64,000 nt of DNA from Diorhabda sublineata (lineage: Eukaryota; Arthropoda; Insecta; Coleoptera; Chrysomelidae): assembly GCF_026230105.1 (NCBI RefSeq), contig NC_079476.1, forward strand, positions 27,704,559 to 27,768,558, in the 5' to 3' direction. The first letter of the stretch is position 1. Each line of letters begins with the position of its first letter. Both the position numbers and the translations under genes were made by a program. Below, one piece after another: positions 36,020 through 48,441 of the stretch. Below the pieces are notes generated by a model. That model was not told the origin of the DNA, made no database searches, and saw only the letters and a list, made by a program, of their open reading frames with translations.

Positions 36020-36420
36020 ACAAACACATCAGAGCTTTGGATTCTCTAGGTGAACCTATTCAACATTGGGATGTACTATTGTAATTTTTAATTTCTTCCA
36101 AACTTGATAGGTCAACAAGACGTGAATGGGAAACGTATGCCGAACCATTAACGGTTCCTACTAAGTCTGATCTAACTAATTTTATTAATAAACGTTGTAA
36201 CTTATTACAAACAATTAATGTAACTATAAATAACAGAATAATCAAGAATCTATTAAGCCTTCAACATTTTCAAAAAATAAAAATCATTTTAAAGTTATTA
36301 AATCAGGTTCTATTTCTAATCTAGAGCACAAAATTTCAGTATGCGAAAAATTTCTGCAAACGAATCCAAAGAATCGATATTATGAAATAAAGAAGCACAA
36401 ATTATGTACTATACTATAGT
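36020..36420 (+). pseudogene. Second BEL/Pao gag fragment
   Basis: Plus-strand reading near 36025-36250 gives IRALDSLGEPIQHWD, then FLISSKLDRSTRREWETYAE and FINKRCNLLQTI, a gag core segment of BEL/Pao type. It lies after the integrase of the preceding element, so it belongs to another copy or a rearrangement. The minus-strand frame at 36060-36245 is a shadow. Confidence 0.65.
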
Positions 36421-36892
36421 AGTATTACTACTAATAATAATATATGGGGGTCCTAATTTAGTAAAACTGCTCTCGACAGCTATAGTATATAGTATATAGT
36501 ATAGTATATAGTAAAGAGTTTTAATATTTATCCCAACCTTATCGAAAACGTCATATATTTTCTGATATTGCAGAAGTTAAAACATTATGAAATCCTGTTT
36601 GTTGGAAAAATATTGATACCCATTCTTTACCACATTAGGTTTTAAAGTAATGCGGCAATAAACTAAAATATTTAACTTTTATATCAACTTTAAATTAGTT
36701 TTTAACGATATTATACATTTCATTTTCTAAAAATCTCCATTTCTCAAAGTAATCTCACATTTGAAATAACTATATTTGAAATAAATATATCAAAATGTTC
36801 CCATTATGTATCTATCAACGGATTTTGTGGTTTTATCACTACTACTCAAATAACTGATTAAAGATGCTGTAGTAAAAGTGTATTATTTTTAG

Positions 36893-37167
36893 ATGGTTCA
36901 AACATTTTACTGACGCTACAGAATCGTACAAGCGTCAAGGTAAATCCCTTGACCGTCAAGAACCTGCTTCAGATTCCGAAACAGAAAGTGTACAAGATCT
37001 GCCGCCGACGGAAGACGTTTCCGAACGTGCCGAGACAGTTGGAGGTGCAGAATCACCAACGGATACTGCTGTCGACGAACCTAGTGAAGAATGTCAAGAA
37101 AAAGAATCTGAAAGTGGACAAGGAGAGAGTAAAGAAGACGAAACTAGAGCGTCTTGTACGACACCAG
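36893..37167 (+). CDS. RhoGEF2: RhoGEF2 exon g: PH C-terminal helix and acidic tail
   Basis: This 275-bp exon has no in-frame ATG, so a start-to-stop scan misses it. Acceptor TTATTTTTAG and donor GTATGT bound it. It begins IWFKHFTDATESYKRQ; the Trp is the conserved residue of the PH C-terminal helix. It continues into a strongly acidic, Glu/Ser/Pro-rich segment of about 70 residues (for example QEPASDSETESVQDLPPTED). The wholly open frame, the phase match to both neighbours and GC content above its surroundings support it. The overlapping open frame at 36949-37191 is in another frame and is a shadow. Confidence 0.87.
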
Positions 37168-37379
37168 GTATGTGGAATCTTACGTTCGTAGTAATATCAC
37201 AAAGTGAACTATACATCTTTTCGCTTACACTATATACCGGTTTCGATCTTATATGGCATCTTGACAGCTTGTACTCACTATTATTAAAATAAAATTAATG
37301 AGTTGTTTATTACCAGACCTCTACTTTCAATTTTAAAACCGATCAACTGTAGAAGTATAAGTAATGTCATCAAAGAAAT

Positions 37380-37520
37380 GTGGTCTTATTAAAAACAAAA
37401 TAAAATTTAAGTTAATCTTCTTCAAAATACTAACCTTGGTTAGCAATGCACTTATCCCAAGGTTGAATCAATGACTGGAAGAAGTTAGTGGATCACACTG
37501 TGCTCTCCCAATTGAAGAAG
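37380..37520 (-). pseudogene. Mariner transposase C-terminal scrap
   Basis: Minus-strand reading gives FFQSLIQPWDKCIANQG, then YFEED, resembling the last residues of SETMAR-like mariner transposases (WDKCI...G-x-YFE). No other part of the element is visible. Confidence 0.55.
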
Positions 37521-40500
37521 ACAATAACTAACCGTTATATTTGATTATGATTTACTGACCTATATAGTGCGAGGGGAGTTTGGAAACAATATTCAGTCTT
37601 ACCGCATTATCATCATAGAAAAACTGTTGTGTTGCGAGCTACTTTGGCATTTTTTGGGGAGTGAAGATCTGTTATACTATGGACAAACTGCTAAAATGGA
37701 ATCGGTTAAAATTTATCATTGGTTGACATATATTTGGGTATGGTATAACAGATATCAAAATGCATTTATCATTTTTTTAATCACACTTCGTATGTTTTTT
37801 ACTTCCAGAAAACTCGACATTTGGTTTGGAAAATAGTTACTTTCAAATATATAGAGGTGAAAGTGGAATTCTTTATACATACAGTTAGTTCATTATTGAT
37901 TCTCACTATTTTCATATTTTTCAAAATTTTCTTTTATTCGTTATTTTCTATAAAAACCACTTTTTATGTCTTCAGATTACCTATGAAACTGGAAATCAAT
38001 ATCTTATTATAATTGTATAAAGAGTATGAAAGATTTAAATCTCTTGGTATTTTCTTAAAATTATCGAATAAAATTTTTTTATGATTTTTTGAATTTTTGA
38101 ATTTTTGTAATTTAGAATCTATGAGTTGAATACATAATATTAAGCCTGGCATTAGTATACTGCAAAATGCAATTTTTACGAATTTAATTCCCACACTCTA
38201 AAATATTTAAAGATTCAAGTATTTGTCTAGTCATACTTAGAAAACGTTAATTTGTGTGATTATATGATGATAACTTACGATAACGTAATCAGATTTCTCT
38301 CTACGTTCTCCTTTATTCATTTACGGAAATCATCGATAATCCGATTATGAGACGATTTGGTACAAATCAATTATTTTCGAATCGTAATGTACATACGTAA
38401 TGTACTACGACTAATTGCCAGTTGGTGTCCGAAATAATATGATGTGGCTACACAACCAAATATAGTCATACAAATTTTGAGAAATCTCTTCATACACAAC
38501 TAAAGCTCAAAAAGAAAAGTAGGTGGCAACATGTTTATTGTTAGAGAAATATCATAATATATTCCTTGGAATTGGATTCTGATTCTGCTGGGTTTTGAGC
38601 AATTCACCCATTCTATTCGGGCCCTATGAAGAAAAATGTATTGGATGGAGTTCAAACTATGGAGACCGACATATCTGTTTCTTTGATTTCGACGTGTTTT
38701 TACGGGATTTTTCCCGGAAAGGGGCGCATTTATTTCTGACCAGTAATTAATCTCGATTCAGCCATAATTAATTATTATAATATATATAATTAATGAATTA
38801 ATGAAATTATAATTCAGTACCATGGATTCCCATCTGAAGCGGATCTTGGTGTGTAACATATTTCTTATTTATAGTAACTTTAAGGAAGATAGCAATGAAA
38901 AGACTGATGAGTTAATGAAAATATATTGATATAAATTGATTTCTCCCACAGATTCCTAATTTACTGATATTTTCCAATAATTATATCAACTCCTTTAGTA
39001 CTATTGACTACTCCCTTTACTATTATCTTCATTCACCTATCAGTAGATTTAACTTAATATTATATCGATGATTACTAACCTCGTATTCTATATAGGCTTT
39101 GCTAACTTTTCTGGTCGTCATTAAGGAACAGCATTTTTAATTAGTACTCAACAGTATTCATTCGAAATATTTTTTCAAATAGGGGGTTGTTTTATTAAGT
39201 AACTAACCGTAACTCTTCTTGAAGTTTAGAAAAAATAGCTAAAATGGAAAGACTGTATCGAGAAAACCGTATTGAAACTACGAAGTGAACGAACAATACA
39301 GTAACGAAACAAACCTTGAAATGTAAAACTGGGATAATAATTGATTATTATTACATAAAAAGAAATTATTAAGTGAATATGTTCATCTTTTACAACCGTT
39401 CCATACTTGTTCTCAGCTCAAATGAAAATTCCTATAAAAAGTGGTAGAATAAAGTCCAATAAATTTTCTATATTCCACTTTCTGGCGGACATTTCGATAA
39501 CTGATTACTTATTGCCTTTTCCCGTACCAACTTCCCAATTATGTTACATTTCTTAATTTTTCTACAGAATTTTAAGTTTTCAGTTACTGAGTTTTGCTCG
39601 ATTCAAACATAAAAACTTCGTAGTTATTGAGAGTATTCGTGATTTACGATATACTGGCGTGTATACAGACACTTTCCTAAACCACTAATCATTTAGCTAT
39701 TTACTGTGATTGTAATATTGCATCATTTTCATTCAAATAAAAGTTCTCAACAAGAACTTTTCTGAAATAGTTTGATTTTGTTATTATTAGAATTCTTGAA
39801 AAATATAACCATGAACTGCTCCTATTCAATAAGTTAATGACACTTGAAAGATAGTTAACGAGTTATTTATTGCTTTTCAGTACGTTAAATACATCTAACT
39901 GCATTTTTTATTCAAGTTTGTGAAGTACAAAATATTACTGAACCAAAATAAATATTAGATTATCTGTGATTCAATTTGTGAAATACCGAATATTTATAGG
40001 TGAGTTCTAACAAAATCTACTCACAAATAATTTTTAGTTGTCGGGATCGACCAATTGCATTATTCAAACGTGCCTAAATTATTTCAATGAAATATATCAA
40101 CCTTTGCTATGTCAATCCTTATTCTATCATTCGATATTTTCTACAAACTAGCCGAGGATAGATAATTTGAATATAAAATTATGAATAACCATGTAGTTTT
40201 ATGTATCGTTTATAGCGCTGACTAGCATTGTTATACATATGATAAAATAAAAAGAAGAAAAAACTCGAAAGTTAAAACATAGTCAAAAAGTTTCAAATTC
40301 CATTACTCTCTAATATTTCATGGTTATTTTAGAATTTAATGATGGATTCATATGTATAATTTAATTTCCTCTTTTAAATATTGCGAGAATATTTTTTGTT
40401 TCATCCAAGTTTAACGAAAATAATAGAAAATAGACAGTTGCCAAAGTATTTCAAACACTTTGGTAATTTACTAATGAGCCGTGAAACAATACCGAAGAAA

Positions 40501-43110
40501 ATATATTTAACTCATTCGTTAAACAATCTGTCTATCATAAGGTTAAAGCGTTAATTAATAGAACAGGCAATATTTCAAAATTAGTGTCTTGAAATGATAC
40601 AAACAGCAAATAGTATCCAACAAAGATCATATTTGATTAAAATTGTTCTACCTAATTGTAATACGATTTACAAAACCACTGAAGATTTATCACCAAAAGA
40701 AGAAGCTAGTTGATCGGCAAACTGTTGTTGGTTTAATACACGTCGAAAATCATCGCACGAACATGTTCGCGATTTAATTTCATTTTTTGACCAAGACAAA
40801 TGTTTCAAGGTATCTGTAAACAATTCAAAAGCACTCGTATGACAACACGTTCTGAGTACGTTCACCATTAAAAATGTCAAATTTTATGATGGCTTTGTCT
40901 GATTTCACATATTCATATCAGTATTACGATATCTCAAAACTTGAGTAGTAACTCATATAAGCGGTTTCTTCAAGAGAAGAAATTGGATAACTTCAAGTCG
41001 TCTGCACATTCGTGGTAATCGGCATGTTTGAATTTCGAACCAACCAAACCTGGATGTTTTCCAGATTATGGAGATTGTTGTGGCTGCATATTATAGCGTG
41101 GATAATAAGTGCCAGTCTATAGTTTTCGAAAACTATGAACTGGAATCATGCAAATCACCTATTGGCTAATTGCGGATTCTAAACCATAAAGAGATTCTGG
41201 TCAGAGTTTTCGAATGTCGCCTTCCATTTGTCGGTGGATTAGAATTGGAAACTCAACCTACAAAGACCTTAGTTTTATTACTCTAGTTTCTTGCGTTAAT
41301 TTATAACTTTATTTTGTATTAGATTTTGAGTGTTTTGATAATAATTATTAAGCAGTTATGATTTAACAACGCACACGTATTTTACAATATATTTCTATAT
41401 CAATAAGCTTCAGTACCTTGTAAATTGCGCGGCTGATAAGAATCAATCAAAAATAACATGTATGAGGGATTAATAAGTTTTAAGATGAAAAATAAAAACA
41501 AACGAAATATCCCTTCAGCTGATCGCATTTATACCTGTCATAGTTTTCGAAAAGCCTTTTATATGGATTATGTCTCCAGAAGAAGCCGGTTGAATTCAAA
41601 ATGTTACTGTTTCTCTTCACAGGATACCGCCTTAAAGCAACTGTAAGAATTAGAAACATATAAAATTAATAACACTTCTGTTTTTAATCGATTCCGACGT
41701 ATTTACTATCGACGTCAACGACTTTATCATCAAAATTATAGTTAATTGACTTATTTCATTTATCAGTGTAAAAAAATAAAATGGTTCAAACATTGTCTAA
41801 AATTTTTGTACCAGAAAATAAGATACTTCATTTTAAGAGATATAGGACCGTTTTAGTACTAGTCAACTTATGTAGTACAAAAAAAATATAGAGTAAACCG
41901 GAGTAGAACAGACCACAGAAAATAAATTTTAATAGTAGAACTATTAACTATAGTAATACTAGCTCAAACATGACAAATTCTTGGCACCTAATACTTTCTA
42001 GTTCTTCAAGAATAAAATACGCAATCGTTTTTTCTCACTTAGTTTAAGTTTTATCGTCGTAACAGCTTTCAGGGTATAACTTCAAGACATAATTTACGTA
42101 TAATTCAATACACATTGGAAATATCGCTAACGTTGTGGTAGCAATTTGTTTTCCAATAAAATCACTAGCCCTTGCTCGGTCTATAATCACCGTGACAGTT
42201 TATAAATGTTTCTCCGAATACATTTGTTACGCTTAGTTGTTCTATCTCTGTTCTCAAAATCATTTTAAAAATAACATCTCGATATATGATTGCTGTAGGA
42301 TATCGGAGCGTGGTATTCCATGAAAAAACAAACAATTTTATTTTTGTAAATTTAAAGGTATGCTATATTATGTTCTGGATTTTCCTGAATCAAATCAGTT
42401 AGTTGATGAAATCATTACACCAACTTGCCTATCTCTTGTACTTGGCTTATGAAAATAGGTTTTTTTACAATTCGTTTTAATGAAAAAGTTTAGTGCGAAT
42501 GTGGTTTCGAATCACTTACCGGATCTAATCGAGCTAACATAAACCACTTATAAATTATAAATAAAAGTTTTTTAAAGTTTTTTAAAAAAATACTATTGTG
42601 TAGAAAGATCGTTACAAGTGAATTGTTAATTTTGTGGTAACCTTTCTTACAACTTTTTTGTATTCATACTAGGAGTATAACAAAAAAGTTTACTAAATGG
42701 TAATGTCTAATTAAAGATTCCTTCACATACACATAAAGACGGAGCAAATATCTGAAATTTGATATAATGCATATTCATTGAAGTCGTGTTTCAATATCTT
42801 TTTAGTTTGTGGTGGTTGGTATTTATCAAATAACGATTATCGGTTCATTTTATTTCTAAATTTTGAAATATATTTTAAAATCATCAAAATCTTATAGTAG
42901 GCGTGACCGTATGTCCATTTGTTTTTATTCTATGGGTGTTTGAAAAAGGATCATTATACAGGTTTATGTTTTCAGAACTAATGTACATGAGGTTACTTTT
43001 ATATTAAAGAGTAACTGATAAAGTTTCTTAAATTCCGATTACGGATGCTCAACATAGTCTCCCTTAGTTGCACTGCACATCTATCTGATACTCATATGTA
43101 TTCCACATCT
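37521..43110. other. Long intron stretch without recognised genes
   Basis: AT-rich sequence. Open frames at 37567, 37821, 37964, 40668 and 41458 have no recognisable motifs, splice support or composition shift. A perfect 18-bp palindrome, ATAGTTTTCGAAAACTAT, lies at 41119-41136. Confidence 0.5.
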
Positions 43111-43119
43111 TAGCTAGCA

Positions 43120-43340
43120 TATCTTAAGTGATGGATTCGATGGATTCTTCAGTTTAACTAATGTTGTTGGAAGGAGGCGGATTTAAACAGTGTCTTACAA
43201 ATCCTGATAAAAAAATCCAAAACAGTAAAGTCTGGTGACCCTTTTAGGCCAGTGCTGGATACAATTATTTATGTGTTAAATCGACACCTTAAGTACCTTC
43301 GTCGGCATATTTCAATATTATGTGAAATAGAAGCTGCAAT
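43120..43340 (-). pseudogene. Tc1/mariner-type transposase C-terminal scrap
   Basis: Minus-strand reading near 43170-43270 gives GSPDFTVLDFFIRICKTLF, resembling the PRSPDLTPLDFFLWG block around the third catalytic residue. Stops flank it and nothing else of the element is recognisable. Confidence 0.45.
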
Positions 43341-43712
43341 AAAAAACGTTGATACGCGTACACTCATATCAATCAACACACAATCATCTTCATGTTGACT
43401 GGTAAAATATCTGTCGAGGCAAATAATTACAAATTATTATTTATAAAACCAGACAGATTTTTGAAATTTGTTCGAAATTTGCAAGCGTGAATTATTCCAG
43501 AGACTGAAAAATTATGAGATTATTAGCTTACCTGCACCTACCTACCTCAAATAATTAATGACTCAGTAGCAGTTTAATAATAAAAAAAACTCATGAATAT
43601 AGTTTTGATAATAACGTTTATTTTTTCTTATATTTGATATACTGTAAATTATTGAAATATTCAGAGTTGTGTTGCTCTCTATTTATTTTGGTAACATGGT
43701 AAATGGTTTTAG

Positions 43713-43841
43713 AAATGGTTGCTGGTGGTGGTATACAAACGACAAAGGTTAGTGCAGAAGAATGGCCGTTAATACAACCGTCGCAAGTCAACGTAGCAGT
43801 ACCCCCGGTTCACATCGCCGAATCCATGCTCACACCGTTAG
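43713..43841 (+). CDS. RhoGEF2: RhoGEF2 exon h: post-PH linker
   Basis: This 129-bp exon has acceptor GGTTTTAG and donor GTATGC. It encodes EMVAGGGIQTTKVSAEEWPL, then a Pro/Val-rich stretch with VNVAVPPVHIAESMLTPL. The segment follows the acidic tail and is probably disordered. I assign it through splice phase (one base carried in, one carried out), higher GC content and continuity into the next exon. No domain is recognisable. Confidence 0.8.
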
Positions 43842-44887
43842 GTATGCACATTCACTATGCACGATATTGCTTATCTCCCACTAACAATGTACAAAACGAA
43901 AACCCTACAGGTAGGTTTTAATTTTAATTTATAACCGCTTTTATGGGAAGTTGTTCATGATGTACCGTCCTCTTAGTAAGAATTAATTGGGGAAAAATAG
44001 CTTTGCTTCCTCGATTACACATAGAATCCTGGAAAAATATCTAACCCATAAAAAAGGTAGATAATCTTCGCTGCTTGCTACAATGCTAAACTTGTAAGTA
44101 ATATATAACTGCCAGAAAATTTCAAAGATTTACAACTCATATTGAGTTTGAAAATAGTAATTATTCATTTTTGCTAACGCTAACACAACTCGGTAGAAGC
44201 TGTCCACAGGTAATGTCTTCGTTTTAAAATCGCCTTTCATTTATTCCTTACGGTTACTTCCTACTTAGAATGAATAGTTCTTTTGCTCAGGTTTCTTGAT
44301 GTATATTAAACACTACAGTTTAATCTCAGATTGTTTTTTATTTTATCCATATTATCACTTGCTGTTAAGATTTTGTTGTTAATATCCACACCCATGAAAT
44401 CTGGATCGTGATTAGTTTGACAGGTTATAGGTAACAAAGGTGTAGAAAATTTCATCTCAAATTTATTTAAACTTACGATGCTCATTGCCAGACACATAGT
44501 ATGGTTGCAACCCTCCGCCGGACACCCCTAAACTGTAATATTTTGTAATTATACTTACCTAATTTTATTAAACTGTTTCCTCAGTAGCCAGACAGTTTTG
44601 TGGGTTCTATCATCCTGCCAGGCGCATTAAAAGTGCCCAATAGTTGCGAGAGTGGGGATCAAATGCAGCAATTGCATTGCGATCTTTTACTTAACATATA
44701 CGATGTCTTATCCCGAATCGTTTAGTGATTTTTTTTTATAATTTCTCAAGAAATTTAATTAAAAAGAATTATCACAGCTAATTCAATTGAAATTTCAAAG
44801 GTATTAAAATTTGATTGTTTATTACACGAAAGGTAAATTTTTTAAAACATAAAAAATAGACAGGAAAATAACTTTTCAACTAAGTAT

Positions 44888-46110
44888 TCAATCATTTTCA
44901 TTCCCATCAAAATCTCCACATTCGTCGTCACTGCAATTCCAATCCGAGGATTGATCGTTATCAATGTCTTTTTCTCTGTCTGTTTCTACAATTTCTACAA
45001 TAGTAAAATAGACCCCACTTGATTCAATTTTAAACAGTCACAAATTTATGTGAAATAATAGAAAATAATTATTACATACCTGGTAACGTTTGTAGATACG
45101 CATTCGGTAGTTGATCCCCTTCATATCATTTAAAATGGTATTGGTCATTATCCAGAATCCAACCATCATTACTGGAAATTTCGCTTTTATTCAATAAGAG
45201 CTTCGTTTACATCTGAGACTCTATATGAATCAATACATATTTGTAACCTAGAAGCATCAACATCAATTAAAGTGCCAATATTGTATAAATAACACATACA
45301 ACTGTCTCCGATAATTTTGCTTCCACAAAAGTTGATGAAAGCTTCCTGAAATTCTACATATTTTTTTAATAATTTAAACTGTTTTAATTCTCTTCACTTG
45401 AAAAATGTAAGATTGTAATCACATCCTGTGATCGCTTGTAATCCAGGTAAACTTTTACAAACAGATTCTCTTAACTTTGCGTGTATTTCGGTATCAATAG
45501 CTCGAATTGCTTCATAGTCGATTTTATACACATGGTATACTATCTTAGTATCAGCTTCTTCATGCCCCGGACAAGACAATTCTTCAACGATTCTCCACAT
45601 TGCTTTGTTGGTCCCATTAACAGTGAAAGAAGGACATTTTCTGAAATTAATATGTATCATTTTATTACCTAAGAATGGCACCAATTGATCAGTAGTTCAA
45701 TGTGGAATGAAAAATCAACCAAAGCTTCTTTAAAATTATAATTTCGCAATTCTTTGGAGAAATCACTAGGACGACCTTGTTCAGGTCCAGCTATGGTGTA
45801 CTCTGATTCTGCAGATACAAACCGTTCAGAATATTTATAATGATTTATCAATGGTTTAAAATACTGCCATTTGCAACTTTTTTTTAGAAAAACCTCCAAA
45901 TTCTTTAGAAATATTTATTATTGTGTGTAACAAGAAAAAACCGTCAATTATTGCACCAGTTGCTGGTGGACTATTGAACACTTTTAATAAATTAATAAAT
46001 TTGTGATAAGATTTGGTACACCTTTGTTACCTGTTACCTGCTAAATGAACCATGTTCCAGGTTTCATGGGTGGGCATCATTATTACCTGGCTCGTAATTC
46101 ACACTTTCTT
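44888..46110 (-). pseudogene. Relic of a repetitive HEEADT/TGCDY-type protein
   Basis: Minus-strand fragments in order: FNSPPATGAIIDGFFLLHT (about 45960), KSCKWQYFKPLINHYKYSER (frame 45899-45669), CPGHEEADTKIVYH then LPGLQAITGCDYNLTFF (frame 45684-45394), FQEAFINF (about 45350), DASRLQICIDSYRVSDVNEA and an acidic end SSDWNCSDDECGDFDGNEND with a stop at 44888. I know this HEEADT/TGCDY pattern from multicopy uncharacterised proteins in insects and cnidarians, probably carried by a mobile element. Asp-rich motifs suggest a nuclease-like fold, which is an inference. Frameshifts and stops break it. Confidence 0.6.
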
Positions 46111-46576
46111 CAAATTATACTGTTCATTATATTTGCATGTTGCTTGGTTTATAAAATAAACACATGTTGAATACTACTACATTCACTGCTTCAGCTTATG
46201 GTTGTCCACAACATGTCTTTCTACCGACTCCAGTCTTTCTGTTCTTACCTTATAACTTGAACAATAATTTTTTCTTTTTTTTCTGACTTATTATGTATGC
46301 AGTGGAAATTGGACATAAACTGTATTAAAATCTGTTTTTAATTCAGTTGAAACCTTGCGCTAGGTACATTACTACAAGACAGTTACAAATAAATTCGCCA
46401 TAACATTTTATTTTCGTTACATAAGAATAAATTTTCTAACCAGTTTTTGACGCCCAAATAAATTGATAATTTGTTCACTAATACACAAGTATCTATATAC
46501 AATCTAAATCATAAATTTATGATTTTTTTCATTATAATAATTACAGTAAATTGGAAGTATTCAATTTATTTTTTAG

Positions 46577-46950
46577 AGCAAATTCGTCGAAAGGACGCTA
46601 TGGTCAAACAAGCATTAGAGGACAAAGAAGGCCTAGTAGCAGACATGTTGAGTATACCTCGTGAACATTTCGAACATATCGCAGATATGGCCTCAATCGA
46701 TCCTTCTATTGGAAGAGATCCATCTGAAAGGGTATTAGCCTCCATATTCCAAGTCAATCAACTACAGAAGGCTGTGAACGAATCTTTGAATATCACCGAA
46801 TTAGATGCCATGGCTGTTAAAGGAGGAAAACACCCAACTTGTGCAAGTCAACAAGAAGGCAGTGATGAACATTCGAATATACCTACTATACCTACTAATC
46901 TAGTTAGAGAAATAGCCAGCTCTCTAAATTCACAGCTTACGACCCTTTTG
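46577..46950 (+). CDS. RhoGEF2: RhoGEF2 exon i: conserved C-terminal block
   Basis: This 374-bp exon has acceptor TTATTTTTTAG and donor GTAAGT. It encodes QIRRKDAMVKQALEDKEGLV, then ADMLSIPREHFEHIADMAS. This block looks like the conserved helical segment found C-terminal to DH-PH in insect RhoGEF2 and, more loosely, in related vertebrate Rho exchange factors. A Ser/Thr-rich stretch and the helix LVREIASSLNSQLTTLL follow. The minus-strand frame at 46566-46757 is a shadow. Confidence 0.88.
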
Positions 46951-47031
46951 GTAAGTTATTAAATTTAATGATTTTTTTTTTCTAGATGAAGCATACCAAT
47001 TAAGGTATATCTAATAAATCATATATTCCAG

Positions 47032-47196
47032 AGCGAAGTAAAACAAATAGAAGAAGAGAGAGATAGGCTAAGAAAAGAGTTACACAGAGTTCGAGAACGT
47101 TTACATGAAGAACACAATCTTCATAATCCTTTAATTGTTGACGATGACAATATTGATTGTGCCTCAGAACAGAGCGGCCCCAATGACAGTTTACAG
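47032..47196 (+). CDS. RhoGEF2: RhoGEF2 exon j: C-terminal coiled coil
   Basis: This phase-0 exon of 165 bp follows an intron of only 81 bp, with acceptor ATATTCCAG and donor GTAAAT. It encodes SEVKQIEEERDRLRKELHRV and then RERLHEEHNL, a heptad-like charged coiled coil, followed by an acidic segment (VDDDNIDCASEQSGPNDS). Coiled coils at the C terminus of PDZ-RhoGEF/LARG mediate oligomerisation, and a similar role here is an inference. Confidence 0.86.
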
Positions 47197-47582
47197 GTAA
47201 ATAATTTTTTGTATTTCTATTGATAATGCCCTGAGTAAATATATTGGTATTTTTTCACTTCAACTGTCATTTGAAAGGAAGAATCGTTTAATAACTTGTA
47301 TTGTTTTTTGTAATACTCCAAAGTTCAATTATTTATGTACAAACACCAAGGTTTATAACTTTCCTCCCTCCTCCTTTCTTTAGTAATTTTGCTAAAATTC
47401 GATCATGTAGCCAAAGGTCAAGATACAGGAGGAAAATAAAAGTAATAATTTATCGAGCTTAATTACAGTGTGAACATTGATTAAAATTGGTAAAAGCTTA
47501 AGGAGCAATAATACAAAGTATTTTTAACTGGAATCGGCCTAGAAAATCAGTTTAGCTTACATTTATCTTGACTTTGTGTGTT

Positions 47583-48360
47583 TTAAAATGAAAATAAATG
47601 CACTTCTTTATAACATTTTTTTATGAGAATCAAAGCATTTGTCAGGATAATCTTTAAATTTTTGTGTATGAGTATGGCCTCATTCACTTCTCTAAGATCT
47701 TGCTCCAGACTCATATGGTGTCTAGCCTTACTGGTCTCGATATGCCCTAAGTTATAGTGTAGATTGGTTTTATATGTTTCCCAATCGGCTTTTCTTTGAT
47801 TCCTACTGATTTCTGTCTCTAGTCTGAATATGATTGTTCTATGAATAGAGAGACGGCTCATTCTATACCCTCCAGTTTTTTATCCGTTCTTTTAGGTTCG
47901 ATGTACTCAATATTATGTCTAAAACTTCTTCCCCTACTCTTTTTACAAATGTTGTGTGTTCCCTACATTGTGTATGTTATTAGTTAAAATATACTCATAT
48001 ATAAGAGTTGCTCACCTCTGTTGTTGGTGTTTTTGCTCCCCCAAACAATGTTTTGCATTTGCATCGCATCCTAAGTAGTATTGGTAGCTTCTTTCTCTGG
48101 TAGTACTCTACTAGTCTTTACAGCTCTAGTGGCAGTACAGGCCTGTTCCAATCGAAGTAGCAGGAGACTATGATAATTTCTTGACGTTTTTTTCGTATTC
48201 GAGGCATGCAGCAATTGGTACGAGGTCGCTGGTCTGAAATTGGTATTTTTACAGGTGACTTTTTTGACATGTTCCCTGTAGACCCAGGGTTGCTGGAATA
48301 GGTTTTCTTTAGTGAACGACTGTGCGATGACTGCTGATGCCTCCTCCCTCCCTAGTCAGA
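47583..48360 (-). pseudogene. Jockey-like non-LTR endonuclease fragment
   Basis: Minus-strand reading gives DAMQMQNIVWGSKNTNNRGE near 48010-48070, matching the CDANAHH-x-WGS...N-RG block of APE-type endonucleases. After it comes a decayed NEPSLSIHRTI segment (SDH motif, D to I) and the linker frame 47861-47583 (RKADWETYKTNLHYNLG). It sits antisense in the last RhoGEF2 intron; RT is absent. Confidence 0.72.
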
Positions 48361-48441
48361 GTATAGTGTATCAGATATTGGAATAAAGTTATATCTCTAG
48401 GTCACTCCACCATAATATATTTATTTTTCTCTTTTTTTCAG

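Noticed and set aside
36949..37191. 80-residue Lys-rich plus-strand frame
   Set aside because: It is out of frame with the RhoGEF2 exon 36893-37167, which has matching splice phases and PH-helix homology.
40668..40880. 70-residue minus-strand frame with several Cys
   Set aside because: No recognisable zinc-binding spacing, no splice support and no known similarity.
44306..44497. 63-residue minus-strand frame
   Set aside because: No domain and no splice sites; it lies in an intron with ordinary composition.
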